A DNA stretch of 11,941 nt from assembly GCA_025980625.1 (NCBI GenBank), contig JAICXG010000072.1:1-11941 (forward strand), written 5' to 3'. Shown here one piece after another: positions 1 through 6,878 of the stretch. Source of the stretch: Chthoniobacterales bacterium. Lineage in GTDB: Bacteria > Verrucomicrobiota > Verrucomicrobiia > Chthoniobacterales > UBA10450. Under the pieces are notes generated by a model. That model had not been told where the DNA came from, searched no databases, and saw only the letters and a program-made list of their open reading frames with translations. How positions within the stretch are numbered: the stretch's first letter is position 1; every line of letters begins with the position of its first letter. Made by a program: the position numbers and the translations under genes.

Positions 1-893
1 ACGAGGAGAAGATTCGCGACGTTGCTGCAGGCGATGAGCAAGACGAAGGCGACCGCGGCAAAGAGGATGGCGAACGCCGGGCGCAATTTGCCGGTTGCTT
101 CTTCCGGCAACGGCACGACATCGGTCTTGAGGTCGGCATCGATCTTGCCGGGATTTGCCGCGCGATAACTTTGCTCGAGCGCGGGGAGTGCGGCCCGGGC
201 CTGCTCGATCGTTAGGCCAGGTTTCAATCTTCCGACGGTGCGGAGAAAGGCCGTGCCCCGCATCATCCGTTCATGAGAGAAACCGGGGATGACGAAAGGC
301 TTCGTCACCCAGACCTCGTTCCCGTTCGGCCCGACCCAGGGCACCGGCATGTTTGGAATCACGCCCACGATCGTATAGGCGATCCCGTCGAGCGTGATGC
401 TGCGTCCGAGCGCCTGCGGATCACCCCCGAGCCGGCTTTTCCAGAAATGCTCGGAGACGACGGCGACATCTGCGCCTTCCTCTTCGTTAGGCAAAAAGGT
501 TCTCCCGCGAATTGGCTGCACCCCGAGCACGTCAAAATAATTCGCCGTGACTCGGAAGGCCCCGATCTGCACCGGTTCGCCCAACCCGGTGAGGGTGGCG
601 CCGACGCCGTTGTCCGCCGCGAAACCGTCGAAGAGTTTCTGGCCTTCGCGATAAAGCTGGAAGCGCGGCGCGGAAAGTGGCCACTCCAGCTGCGTGGCGG
701 TTTTTTCCCCGGAATGAAATTGCACCAGCCGACCGACATCCTTGAAGGGCAGGCTGCGCAGGAAAAGGTCGTTAATCAGGCTGAAGATCGCGGTGTTGAG
801 CCCAATCCCGAGGGTGAGAGTGAGCACCGCCAGGATGGTGAAGCCGGGCGATTTGACGAGTTGTCGCAGCGCAAAACGCAGGTCGGTGATCAT
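1..893 (-). CDS. ADOP/MacB-type ABC transporter permease, N-terminal part (cut by left edge)
   Basis: Inner-membrane permease subunit of the MacB/FtsX superfamily. The reading frame runs from an ATG at 893 off the left edge without a stop, giving the first 297 residues. It begins MITDLRFALRQLVKSPGFT and continues into a hydrophobic segment (about 18-42, with GIGLNTAIFS). This opening is the hallmark of the acidobacterial-type duplicated orphan permeases (ADOP). A MacB-like periplasmic domain follows (about 50-265), including GVQPIRGRTF near 125 and the VVSEHFWKSRLGGDP stretch near 145-159. The next transmembrane helix ends in LLIACSNVANLLL at 285-297, the usual start of the first FtsX domain. 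Full-length relatives have about 800 residues, so roughly 500 residues are missing beyond the edge. No clear ribosome binding site precedes the ATG; the start was chosen by family homology. Such permeases often lie apart from any ATPase gene, and their substrate is unknown. Confidence 0.88.
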   Translation of the reverse strand, partial: MITDLRFALRQLVKSPGFTILAVLTLTLGIGLNTAIFSLINDLFLRSLPFKDVGRLVQFHSGEKTATQLEWPLSAPRFQLYREGQKLFDGFAADNGVGATLTGLGEPVQIGAFRVTANYFDVLGVQPIRGRTFLPNEEEGADVAVVSEHFWKSRLGGDPQALGRSITLDGIAYTIVGVIPNMPVPWVGPNGNEVWVTKPFVIPGFSHERMMRGTAFLRTVGRLKPGLTIEQARAALPALEQSYRAANPGKIDADLKTDVVPLPEEATGKLRPAFAILFAAVAFVLLIACSNVANLLL

Positions 894-982
894 ACGAATG
901 GTAAGGTTGAGATGCGGCCGTGGGCGCCTTTGGATTCAACGAACAAACGTCGCGATTGAGCTTTGTCTGTTCTTGAAGCCAT

Positions 983-1120
983 GCCATCTCATAAATCCAA
1001 AAAGCCTGTCACCCCGAGCGAAGTCGAGGGATCCCGGCGCGCAAGCTTGAAGGTGACTTCCACGGGATCCCTCGACTCCGCTGCGCTCCGCTCGGGATGG
1101 CGCGCTATTGATGAGATGGC
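983..1120. repeat. Nested inverted repeat, REP- or MITE-like intergenic element
   Basis: Outer arms GCCATCTCAT (983-992) and ATGAGATGGC (1111-1120) are perfect inverted copies of 10 bases. Inside them, AGTCGAGGGATCCCG (1022-1036) pairs perfectly with 1063-1077 over 15 bases. The pairing continues with ACCCCGAGCG (1011-1020) against 1089-1098 (9 of 10), after an 11-base insertion in the right arm (1078-1088). The loop is 1037-1062. The inner sequence, of the type CACCCCGAGCGAAGTCGAGGG, is a kind of intergenic repeat I recall from many bacterial genomes. The element lies between the start of the ADOP permease and the end of osmC, with no transposase nearby. It could be a REP-like hairpin, a small non-autonomous mobile element, or a hairpin ending osmC transcription; no run of T follows it. 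Confidence 0.7.
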
Positions 1121-1179
1121 TTGTAAAGACCTTTTGCGAGATGCGACCGCCGCGCGCGACTTCGATCTTGTCAGGTCGC

Positions 1180-1611
1180 CTAACGACCGCTCAACCTGGC
1201 TTTGAGGTTGATCTGCGTGCCGCTAAGCGCGACCGAGACCGGGCAGTTCTTTTTTGTTTGCTCGGCCACTTCCTGGAATTTCGTCTCCTCGATCCCTGGC
1301 ACCTCGGCGTTCGTATCGAGGTCGATGGTGGTGATGCGGAAAGTATCTCCGACCTTTTCCAGTTTCACGTTTGCGCTCGTGCTGACGCGACGCGGCGCGT
1401 GACCGGCTTTTTCGAGCCCGAGGGAAAGGGCCATCGAGAAACAGGCGGCCTCGGCGGCAGCGATCAGTTCCTCCGGATTGGTGCCGCTGCCGTTTTCGAA
1501 ACGTGAAGCGAAGGAATATTTTCCTTCATAAGCGCCGCTGCCGACCTTCAAGTTACCGCTGCCCTGTTTAAGGGTGCCTTCCCACACTGCTGATCCAGTT
1601 CGTGTTGCCAT
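1180..1611 (-). CDS. osmC: OsmC family peroxiredoxin
   Basis: Cytoplasmic thiol peroxidase of the OsmC/Ohr superfamily (143 residues, the usual OsmC length), which reduces organic hydroperoxides with two cysteines. The N-terminus MATRTGSAVWEGTLKQGSG is typical OsmC. The first catalytic cysteine is C57 in EAACFSMALS, on the central helix. The second is C123 in KNCPVSVAL. TNPEELIAAAEAACFSMAL is the family signature. The ATG at 1611 is preceded by a good ribosome binding site, AGGAAAGG, about 7 bases upstream. A longer in-frame start at 1731 would add 40 residues with no OsmC similarity, so it was rejected. The stop codon TAG (1182-1180) lies inside a copy of the dispersed word TCGTTAGGC (1178-1186). 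The gene is monocistronic here, with non-coding gaps on both sides. OsmC and not Ohr is preferred from the N-terminal strand order and the KNCPVS context. Confidence 0.93.
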   Translation of the reverse strand: MATRTGSAVWEGTLKQGSGNLKVGSGAYEGKYSFASRFENGSGTNPEELIAAAEAACFSMALSLGLEKAGHAPRRVSTSANVKLEKVGDTFRITTIDLDTNAEVPGIEETKFQEVAEQTKKNCPVSVALSGTQINLKARLSGR

Positions 1612-1625
1612 ACCCCAACCTTTCC
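1612..1625 (-). promoter_or_regulatory. Ribosome binding site of osmC
   Basis: On the minus strand the bases before the ATG read AGGAAAGGTTGGGGT, with the purine core AGGAAAGG about 7 bases from the start. This strong Shine-Dalgarno sequence decides for the short start at 1611 over the upstream in-frame ATG at 1731. Confidence 0.75.
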
Positions 1626-1811
1626 TAAAATCAGTGGAATGCCAGACCAAAGTGCGAGCCAGCCGGCGCCGAGACGCAGCCGATCGTTCCTGAGTTGGCC
1701 GGAGCACGGCGAAGGGCTGACGCCCGGCCATAGCAGCCTGCTTACCTAACGACTTCGCCCGGAGCCAAAGGTGAAAGCGGCGCCACGAAACACCTGTGGA
1801 TCGTTGGCCGT

Positions 1812-1831
1812 CTTCGCGGCTCAGGATGACA
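1812..1831 (-). repeat. Degenerate single arm related to the 983-1120 repeat
   Basis: On the minus strand this reads TGTCATCCTGAGCCGCGAAG. It resembles the arm TGTCACCCCGAGCGAAG at 1007-1023, apart from two transitions and a 3-base insertion. It lies just after the stop of the large Asp-box gene. No partner arm was found nearby, so it looks like a decayed solo copy. It can also form a weak 5-base hairpin (CTCAG/CTGAG), so a poor terminator is another reading. Confidence 0.4.
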
Positions 1832-1846
1832 AGCTGAGGGTTGGGT

Positions 1847-4800
1847 CTAGCGAATTAATCTGAAGTTTGCTGGAAGCGAGACGCTATTCGCCGGCAGGTC
1901 AGCATTGATTGCACTCGACATGACTCCGCCGCCTGACCCTGATTCCCTTTCATTCACCGCCACCTTGGCGGGGGGTGGTGAAATTTCCGGTTGCCCTTTT
2001 GACTTCAGTGTTTCGTTCAACTTCGGAAGTTCGTTAGTCACAAGCGCCTCGAATTCCTTCGCCACGTCGTCCAGTTCGCGCTGCAAAGAAGCGATTCGGG
2101 CAATCTGGTAATCGGCTGGTTTGCCTTCATAACTCAGAATCGCGCCGTAGAGCTTGTCGGTGTGCTCCCGCAGGCGTTCTTCGCCAGTAATCGCGCCTCC
2201 TTCGGTCGTGGCAACGATCTGCTTCCGCACCGCGTCCACTTTGCCGTCGAAATCACTTACTGCCTTGGCCGTGGCGGCATCGGCGGCAAGAGCCTGCTGA
2301 GTCTTCATCAATTGGCCGCGCAACATCATGATGCGATCCATCAGCGCGCTCTCATCGCCGAAAAGGTTCTTCACCTTTTCCGCAGCCTCGTATTGCGCCT
2401 TGCGATCGGTTTCGCTGAACTTGTCGCGCTCGTCAAGCCCAACCGTAAGCTTCATTTCATAGGGCTGGTTATTCTTTGTCATCCGCACCGTATAAGTGCC
2501 GGGCAGGACGCGCGGACCAGTAACGCCAGCACCAGCGATCTGGGCAGCAGGCGGAACACGCGGCGGTTTCTCGTGCATGTTCCACATCACACGGTTAAGG
2601 CCAGGGCGCTTACTCGCCGGGACGGTGTCGATCACTTTGCCGGCGGCGTCGAGGATCTCGATCTTGAGCTTGCCGAAAAGATGCCGTGACTTCTGGTAGT
2701 AAGTGATGACCGCAGCGTCCGGCGGATTTGGGCCATTGAAAGTGGCGGCCCCTTCCGGCCAACCGCCGCTCGCTTCGATGCGCTGTTGCTGGACTGGCTT
2801 AGCGGGAACAAAGGCCGCTTCCTTGCCTAACAAGTCCGGCGTAAGGGAGCGCAGTGGTGTGATATCATCGACAATCCAGATGCCGCGGCCGTGGGTGGCG
2901 AGGACGAGATCGTTTGTCCGCGGTTGTATCGTGAGATCGCGCACCGGGACATTCGGGAGCCGGTTGCCCTTGAACTGCGCCCAGGTTTTCCCGCCATCGA
3001 TGGAGACCCAGAGTCCAAACTCCGTCCCGAGGAAGAGCAGGTCTTTCCTGACCAAGTCTTCCTTGATCACATGGGTGTAGCCGTGCACCCCTTTCGCGTC
3101 CTGCGGACTAACGAGCGGCGTCCAGGTCTGCCCATAGTCGGCCGTTTTGTAAAGATAGGGAGCGAAGTCGCCGAAAGTGTGGCGATCGAAGGCGGCGTAA
3201 GCCGTGCCCGGATCGAAGTTACTCGCCTGCACCCAGCTCACCCAGGAGTTCTTCGGCAGGTTGGGGACGTTAGCGACCACGTTGTTCCAGCTCCTGGCTC
3301 CATCGCGCGTGATCTGGAGATTGCCGTCATCAGTTCCGCACCAGATCAGGTTCTTGTCCCTGGGCGACTCGCTGATCGAGAAAATGGTGGTGTGCATCTC
3401 CGCTTCCGAGTTATCAACTGTTACGCCTCCAGATTGTTCCTGCTTCTGTTTCTCCGGATCGTTCGTCGTCAGGTCGGGTGAGATGCGTTCCCAGCTCTGG
3501 CCATGATCGCGGGAGCGAAAAAGGAATTGCGCGCCGATGTAGATTGTCCCTTTCTCGTTAGGCGAAGCGACCAAAGGCGTGTTCCAGTTGAAGCGCAGCT
3601 TCTCCTTGTAATTTGGTTTCGGCTGAATCACCCGCGCTTCCAGCGTGTGACGATTCACCCGGCCGACCCGGCCGCCCTGGTACTCAGCATAGACATAATC
3701 CGGATCGGCCGGATCGGTGAAGGTATAAAAGCCGTCGCCGTTATAAAGATTTTCCCAGCGCGAATTGGTAATGCCGCCGGGATACTCAGAGTCACCCATC
3801 CAGCAGGAGTTATCCTGTAACCCGCCGTAGACATGAAACGGGTCGGCATCATCCACACTCACATGATAGAACTGCGAAATCGGCAGGTTATTCGCTTTCC
3901 ACCAGCGATTGCCGCCGTCGTAGGCGTACCAAATACCGCCGTCATCGCCGGAGATGACGGTCTTGGGATTGGTCGGATCGATCCAAACCACGTGCACGTC
4001 GCCATGCGCGCCGTTGAATCCGCCAACTGTGGCAAAGCTCTTCCCGCCGTCCTCACTCATGATTAGCGCGCCGTCGGTTTTGAAAACGCGATCCGGATTT
4101 TTCGGGTCCACGATCAGGTTGGCGAAATAAAACGGACGCCAGACCATCCACTGACTCTTGTCGCGCTGCTGCCAGGTCTGACCGCCGTCATCGGAGACAA
4201 AGAGCGCGCTATCCGGCGATTCGACAAAGCAGTAAACGCGCTTCGGATTGGAAGGCGCGATCGCAACTGCCAGCCGGCCGTAGGGTTTTTTCGGGAAGCC
4301 TTTGTTGGCTTCCGGCGTAATCTCTTTCCAGGTCGCGCCGCCGTCGGTTGTGCGGAAGAGGGCGCTTCCCGAAGGATCGTTAGGCGTAGGACCACCGGAG
4401 CGATAGGTCCAGCCTTTACGCCGGAAATCCCACAACCCGGCAAACAGGATGTTGGGGTTTGTTGGGTCCATCGCGATCGTCGAGGCGCCGGTCGAAAGAT
4501 TTGGGCCTTTCAGAATGAGATTCCAGGTCTTGCCCCCATCGCTTGTTTTATAAAGACCGCGATCGGCCGAATCGCTCCAGAGCCGGCCCGGTACCGCCGC
4601 GTAAACCATGTCACTACTTTGTGGACTAACGATGATCTGAGCGATGCGTTCGGAGTCAGGCAGCCCCATCTTGTTCCAGGTCTCGCCGCCATCGGTCGAT
4701 TTGTAGATGCCGTCCCCGTAGGAAACACTGTTGCGCGTCCAGCATTCGCCCGTGCCGACCCAGACGTTTTTCGAATTTTTCGGATCGAGCGCGATTGCGC

Positions 4801-5080
4801 CAATCGATTGCACCGGCTGCTCGTCGAAGATCGGCCGATAATGCGTGCCGCCGTCTTCCGACTTCCAAACGCCGCCGCTGGCCGCGCCGACAAAGATCGT
4901 AAGCTTGCCCGAGGGTTCGTGAATGGCAGCGAGCGCAGAAATGCGGCCACTCATGGTGGCGGAGCCGATGTTGCGCGCACCCAGACCGGAAATGGTCGCC
5001 GAGTTATAGGGCGCGTCGGCGGCAAAGGCTGCGCCAGTAAGACTGACTGAAGCTAGAGAAATAAGAGTTAGAAAACGCAT
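1847..5080 (-). CDS. Large secreted Asp-box (BNR/VPS10-like) beta-propeller protein
   Basis: Exported protein of 1077 residues. The start at 5080 gives a clean signal peptide, MRFLTLISLASVSLTGAAFA, with likely cleavage AFA|AD near residue 20. The longer frame from 5131 would bury this and overlap the upstream gene. About eleven Asp-box motifs of the form S-x-D-G-G-x-T-W occur near residues 74, 128, 179, 244, 296, 342, 387, 523, 591, 646 and 693, which implies two sortilin-like propellers. Conserved family stretches are ISPDLTTNDP (533-542) and ATHGRGIWIVDD (728-739). A beta-sandwich-like region follows (about 795-885, LPGTYTVRM), then a helical, charged tail (about 890-1035). The family is usually annotated as BNR-repeat or glycosyl hydrolase-like. 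No sialidase catalytic set is evident, so hydrolase activity is unproven and a binding or scaffolding role is equally possible. It lies 10 bases after the LolA-like gene, probably in one operon. Its TAG stop is at 1849-1847. Confidence 0.9.
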   Translation of the reverse strand: MRFLTLISLASVSLTGAAFAADAPYNSATISGLGARNIGSATMSGRISALAAIHEPSGKLTIFVGAASGGVWKSEDGGTHYRPIFDEQPVQSIGAIALDPKNSKNVWVGTGECWTRNSVSYGDGIYKSTDGGETWNKMGLPDSERIAQIIVSPQSSDMVYAAVPGRLWSDSADRGLYKTSDGGKTWNLILKGPNLSTGASTIAMDPTNPNILFAGLWDFRRKGWTYRSGGPTPNDPSGSALFRTTDGGATWKEITPEANKGFPKKPYGRLAVAIAPSNPKRVYCFVESPDSALFVSDDGGQTWQQRDKSQWMVWRPFYFANLIVDPKNPDRVFKTDGALIMSEDGGKSFATVGGFNGAHGDVHVVWIDPTNPKTVISGDDGGIWYAYDGGNRWWKANNLPISQFYHVSVDDADPFHVYGGLQDNSCWMGDSEYPGGITNSRWENLYNGDGFYTFTDPADPDYVYAEYQGGRVGRVNRHTLEARVIQPKPNYKEKLRFNWNTPLVASPNEKGTIYIGAQFLFRSRDHGQSWERISPDLTTNDPEKQKQEQSGGVTVDNSEAEMHTTIFSISESPRDKNLIWCGTDDGNLQITRDGARSWNNVVANVPNLPKNSWVSWVQASNFDPGTAYAAFDRHTFGDFAPYLYKTADYGQTWTPLVSPQDAKGVHGYTHVIKEDLVRKDLLFLGTEFGLWVSIDGGKTWAQFKGNRLPNVPVRDLTIQPRTNDLVLATHGRGIWIVDDITPLRSLTPDLLGKEAAFVPAKPVQQQRIEASGGWPEGAATFNGPNPPDAAVITYYQKSRHLFGKLKIEILDAAGKVIDTVPASKRPGLNRVMWNMHEKPPRVPPAAQIAGAGVTGPRVLPGTYTVRMTKNNQPYEMKLTVGLDERDKFSETDRKAQYEAAEKVKNLFGDESALMDRIMMLRGQLMKTQQALAADAATAKAVSDFDGKVDAVRKQIVATTEGGAITGEERLREHTDKLYGAILSYEGKPADYQIARIASLQRELDDVAKEFEALVTNELPKLNETLKSKGQPEISPPPAKVAVNERESGSGGGVMSSAINADLPANSVSLPANFRLIR

Positions 5081-5090
5081 GGCAGTGAAA

Positions 5091-5849
5091 TTATTTAGCT
5101 GGTTTGGCCGGGAACTCGAAGACGGCGTCATCCACCGGGATGTTAGCTTCGCCTTTGTCGAAAATGATCTTTTGTTTGTCGTTTGACCCCTTGTTTCCGG
5201 ACTCGCCCGAGAATGGGAAGTAAACGCCGTTCACCTTCTCGTAATCGCCGAGGTCAGTCTCGATCTCGACCTGCGCGCCCTGTTCCAGACGCTGGTCGAT
5301 GATCCGGATCTCGAGAAAGTAATCGGGGTCGAGATAGACATAGCTCACGTCGCCATTCTTGCGCACGACCTTGAGCTTGTGCGCCGCAGTGCCCTCGACA
5401 TCCTCGGTCCCGAGATAAGTGATCGTCTTACCCTGCTCCTTCCAATGCTCGAAGGGACCGCCAATCTCGGCTTCTTCGACTAATGATTTGGCTTCGTCAG
5501 TTGACATTCGCTCCGGATCTTTGCGGCCGAAGATCGGGAAAATTTTCCAGCCGCTCGTGCCGTTGTAAGCCTGGACGAGATTCATTCCCTGCAGCACCCC
5601 GTCGGTGCGGATTTTGTTCGGCCGCTTCTTCGTCTCGGTGAATTTCACCTCGATCTGGCCCTGGTTGATCAACAGCCGGCCTTCAAAACGAATCGTCTGG
5701 ATCGCGTCGAGCGCGGCCTGGCCGCCCTTTGCATCGATGTTTTTTGCGACCAGCTCGTCGACGGTGAGAGTCGGTGCAGGCGTTTGCCCGTGAACGATCG
5801 GAGCCGCCAGGAAGGCGGCGAGGAGAGTGAAAAGAAAACGTGAGTGCAT
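5091..5849 (-). CDS. Exported LolA-like protein (outer membrane lipoprotein-sorting protein fold)
   Basis: Exported protein of 252 residues. The ATG at 5849 gives MHSRFLFTLLAAFLAAPIVHGQ, a typical signal peptide cleaved near residue 21. A longer in-frame start at 5912 would add a charged, arginine-rich leader in front of it and is less likely. The mature part opens with LTVDELVAKNIDAKGG (28-43). This is followed by alternating strands, FEGRLLINQGQIEVKF (55-70) and NGTSGWKIFPIFG (96-108), and later KVVRKNGDVSYVYLDPDYFL (160-179). This layout fits the LolA/LolB-like half-barrel superfamily annotated as lipoprotein-sorting protein. It is more likely a paralogue handling a hydrophobic ligand than true LolA. 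It has no lipobox cysteine, so it should be periplasmic. It is the first gene of a likely two-gene operon with the Asp-box protein; its TAA ends 10 bases before the next ATG. The ribosome binding site is weak. Confidence 0.8.
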   Translation of the reverse strand: MHSRFLFTLLAAFLAAPIVHGQTPAPTLTVDELVAKNIDAKGGQAALDAIQTIRFEGRLLINQGQIEVKFTETKKRPNKIRTDGVLQGMNLVQAYNGTSGWKIFPIFGRKDPERMSTDEAKSLVEEAEIGGPFEHWKEQGKTITYLGTEDVEGTAAHKLKVVRKNGDVSYVYLDPDYFLEIRIIDQRLEQGAQVEIETDLGDYEKVNGVYFPFSGESGNKGSNDKQKIIFDKGEANIPVDDAVFEFPAKPAK

Positions 5850-6197
5850 AGAGATTCTGCGCTTTCCGACAGGAAGGCGGCGCAGCCTCATGCAAACCGC
5901 GTGCCACTGCAAGTGGCCCAGCAGATTTGACCACGGCTGTGTGATTTACAGCAAACACGCCAGCTCGCCTAACGAGCCGTCTTTCCCAATAACGAGATTT
6001 TATGCGCCCGTTTTTGGGACGGCGGCGATAAAATGCGTGCGGAATAAAAGCCCGGAATCGGAAGCCATTCCGCGACTAGGAGAATCGGGCGCTGCTGCCT
6101 TGCAAACAGCTCGGCTGCGCCAGGTCTTCGAACTTATTGGTTTTGCTTTGCCGCGCAGTCACGAGAATTGGCTCGTGACCGCGGCATTGAGACCTGA
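5850..6197. other. Intergenic region upstream of the LolA-like/Asp-box operon
   Basis: This 348-base gap separates two minus-strand genes and should hold the operon promoter. On the minus strand TTGCTG followed 18 bases later by TCAAAT (about 5930-5960) is a weak promoter candidate. A small hairpin, GCCACT-GCA-AGTGGC (5903-5917), would lie in the leader. One exact copy of the dispersed word is at 5967-5975, and a larger stem-loop at 6151-6184 lies behind the 6198-6671 gene. The 13-base sequence CAGGAAGGCGGCG at 5870-5882 also occurs inside the signal-peptide coding part at 5808-5820. An open frame across the region on the plus strand has no signal peptide, motif or start context and is not credited. 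Confidence 0.5.
6151..6184 (-). terminator. Stem-loop behind the 6198-6671 gene, possible terminator
   Basis: CCGCG (6151-6155) pairs with 6180-6184, and GTCACGAG (6158-6165) pairs with CTCGTGAC (6172-6179). This gives a 13-base-pair stem with a 2-base bulge and a 6-base loop. It begins 14 bases after the TAA of the minus-strand gene, where a terminator is expected. No T-tract follows on the minus strand (GCAAAGCAAAACC), so it is not a textbook intrinsic terminator. It may instead act as an RNA 3'-end stabiliser. Confidence 0.45.
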
Positions 6198-6671
6198 TTA
6201 ATACTCCGGGTTTAACCGTGTCGCGGTCATTGTGCCGTTGTCTTCGAAGAGGAAGTTGCCGTTCACATCGTAGAAGTCTCTGACATAAGTGCCGGAGTAG
6301 GTGTTACCGTCGGTGCCAACCGTAGTGACCATGGTTTCGTCCCAGTGACCGTTCACCGTGCCGGTGGAATCGAAGGTCCAGGCGATATGGTAATCGTGAT
6401 AGCTACCGTCGCGAGCCTGCTTATAGGTGCCCTGGCAGAAGGCGCCGGGCGCCACATTCGCGCCTTCAAACTCTAACCCGTCACTGTGCCATTGAATGTA
6501 AGCTGAGGCATCCGGGAAGCCGGCATTGCTCACGTAATGGACGCTCCACATGCCGACGATGGAACGATGCCCAGCCGCCTGGGTTGCGGGCGCCAGCCCC
6601 AGGCAGACCAAAACTAACGCGGTGAGCAGGCCCGGAATGGTTCTGTTGCAATGTTTATGTTCTTTCTGCAT
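6198..6671 (-). CDS. Small secreted protein of unknown function
   Basis: Protein of 157 residues that I do not recognise. It has a positively charged start (MQKEHKHCNR), then a hydrophobic stretch, TIPGLLTALVLVCLGLAPA, with signal peptidase cleavage likely near QAA|GH (31-34). The mature part of about 124 residues is rich in Gly, Thr, Tyr and Trp. It looks all-beta, with recurring G-x-W/Y strands: IVGMWSVHY (38-46), FCQGTYKQARDGSYHDYHI (78-96), TVNGHWDETM (105-114) and TYSGTYVRDFYDVNGN (124-139). This pattern suggests a small lipocalin-like or other beta barrel, but that is inference. The region before cysteine 23 does not match a lipobox. The ATG at 6671 follows GAAAGGAAAA about 8 bases upstream, a good ribosome binding site. 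The gene is divergent from the permease gene across a 207-base spacer and followed by a stem-loop. Confidence 0.8.
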   Translation of the reverse strand: MQKEHKHCNRTIPGLLTALVLVCLGLAPATQAAGHRSIVGMWSVHYVSNAGFPDASAYIQWHSDGLEFEGANVAPGAFCQGTYKQARDGSYHDYHIAWTFDSTGTVNGHWDETMVTTVGTDGNTYSGTYVRDFYDVNGNFLFEDNGTMTATRLNPEY

Positions 6672-6878
6672 GACTAGTTTTCCTTTCGAGAGGTTCAGGT
6701 TTTTGTTTCGCTGTCATTGAGTTAATGCAGCAGAACCTTCGAAAGGTTATGAAATAGGTTGGAAGTTACCTCATCAATGGTCGCCGTTGTCGAGGTCTGC
6801 AACCTGCGGTAACAGGCTTCTGTGTTGCCGGTTCGCGATCGTTTTTGCGCGTCTGCGCGCCCTATTTGAGATTGCGGC
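6672..6878. promoter_or_regulatory. Divergent intergenic region between the secreted protein and permease genes
   Basis: This 207-base spacer must hold promoters for both the minus-strand secreted protein and the plus-strand permease/AttH pair. The ribosome binding site of the minus-strand gene (GAAAGGAAAA, just right of 6671) is clear. On the minus strand TTGATG followed by an A/T-rich stretch near TATTTCATAA (about 6745-6780) is a possible but poor promoter. On the plus strand nothing strong precedes 6879. A TGA in the permease frame at 6867-6869 limits how far upstream that gene can start. Confidence 0.45.

Noticed and set aside
273..959. A 228-residue open frame on the plus strand opposite the ADOP permease
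   Set aside because: It is antisense to a confidently recognised permease, has no motif or signal peptide, and its composition is that of a GC-rich shadow frame.
2162..2689. A plus-strand frame of 175 residues opposite the Asp-box gene
   Set aside because: It shadows the C-terminal part of the large protein, and similar shadow frames tile the whole gene in this GC-rich sequence.
5808..5882. A 13-base direct repeat CAGGAAGGCGGCG at 5808-5820 and 5870-5882
   Set aside because: There are only two copies with unrelated flanks, one in coding sequence. It may be chance in GC-rich DNA.
5827..6201. A 124-residue plus-strand frame across the operon leader
   Set aside because: It begins inside the signal peptide region of the opposite gene, has no ribosome binding site, and shows no protein-like pattern.
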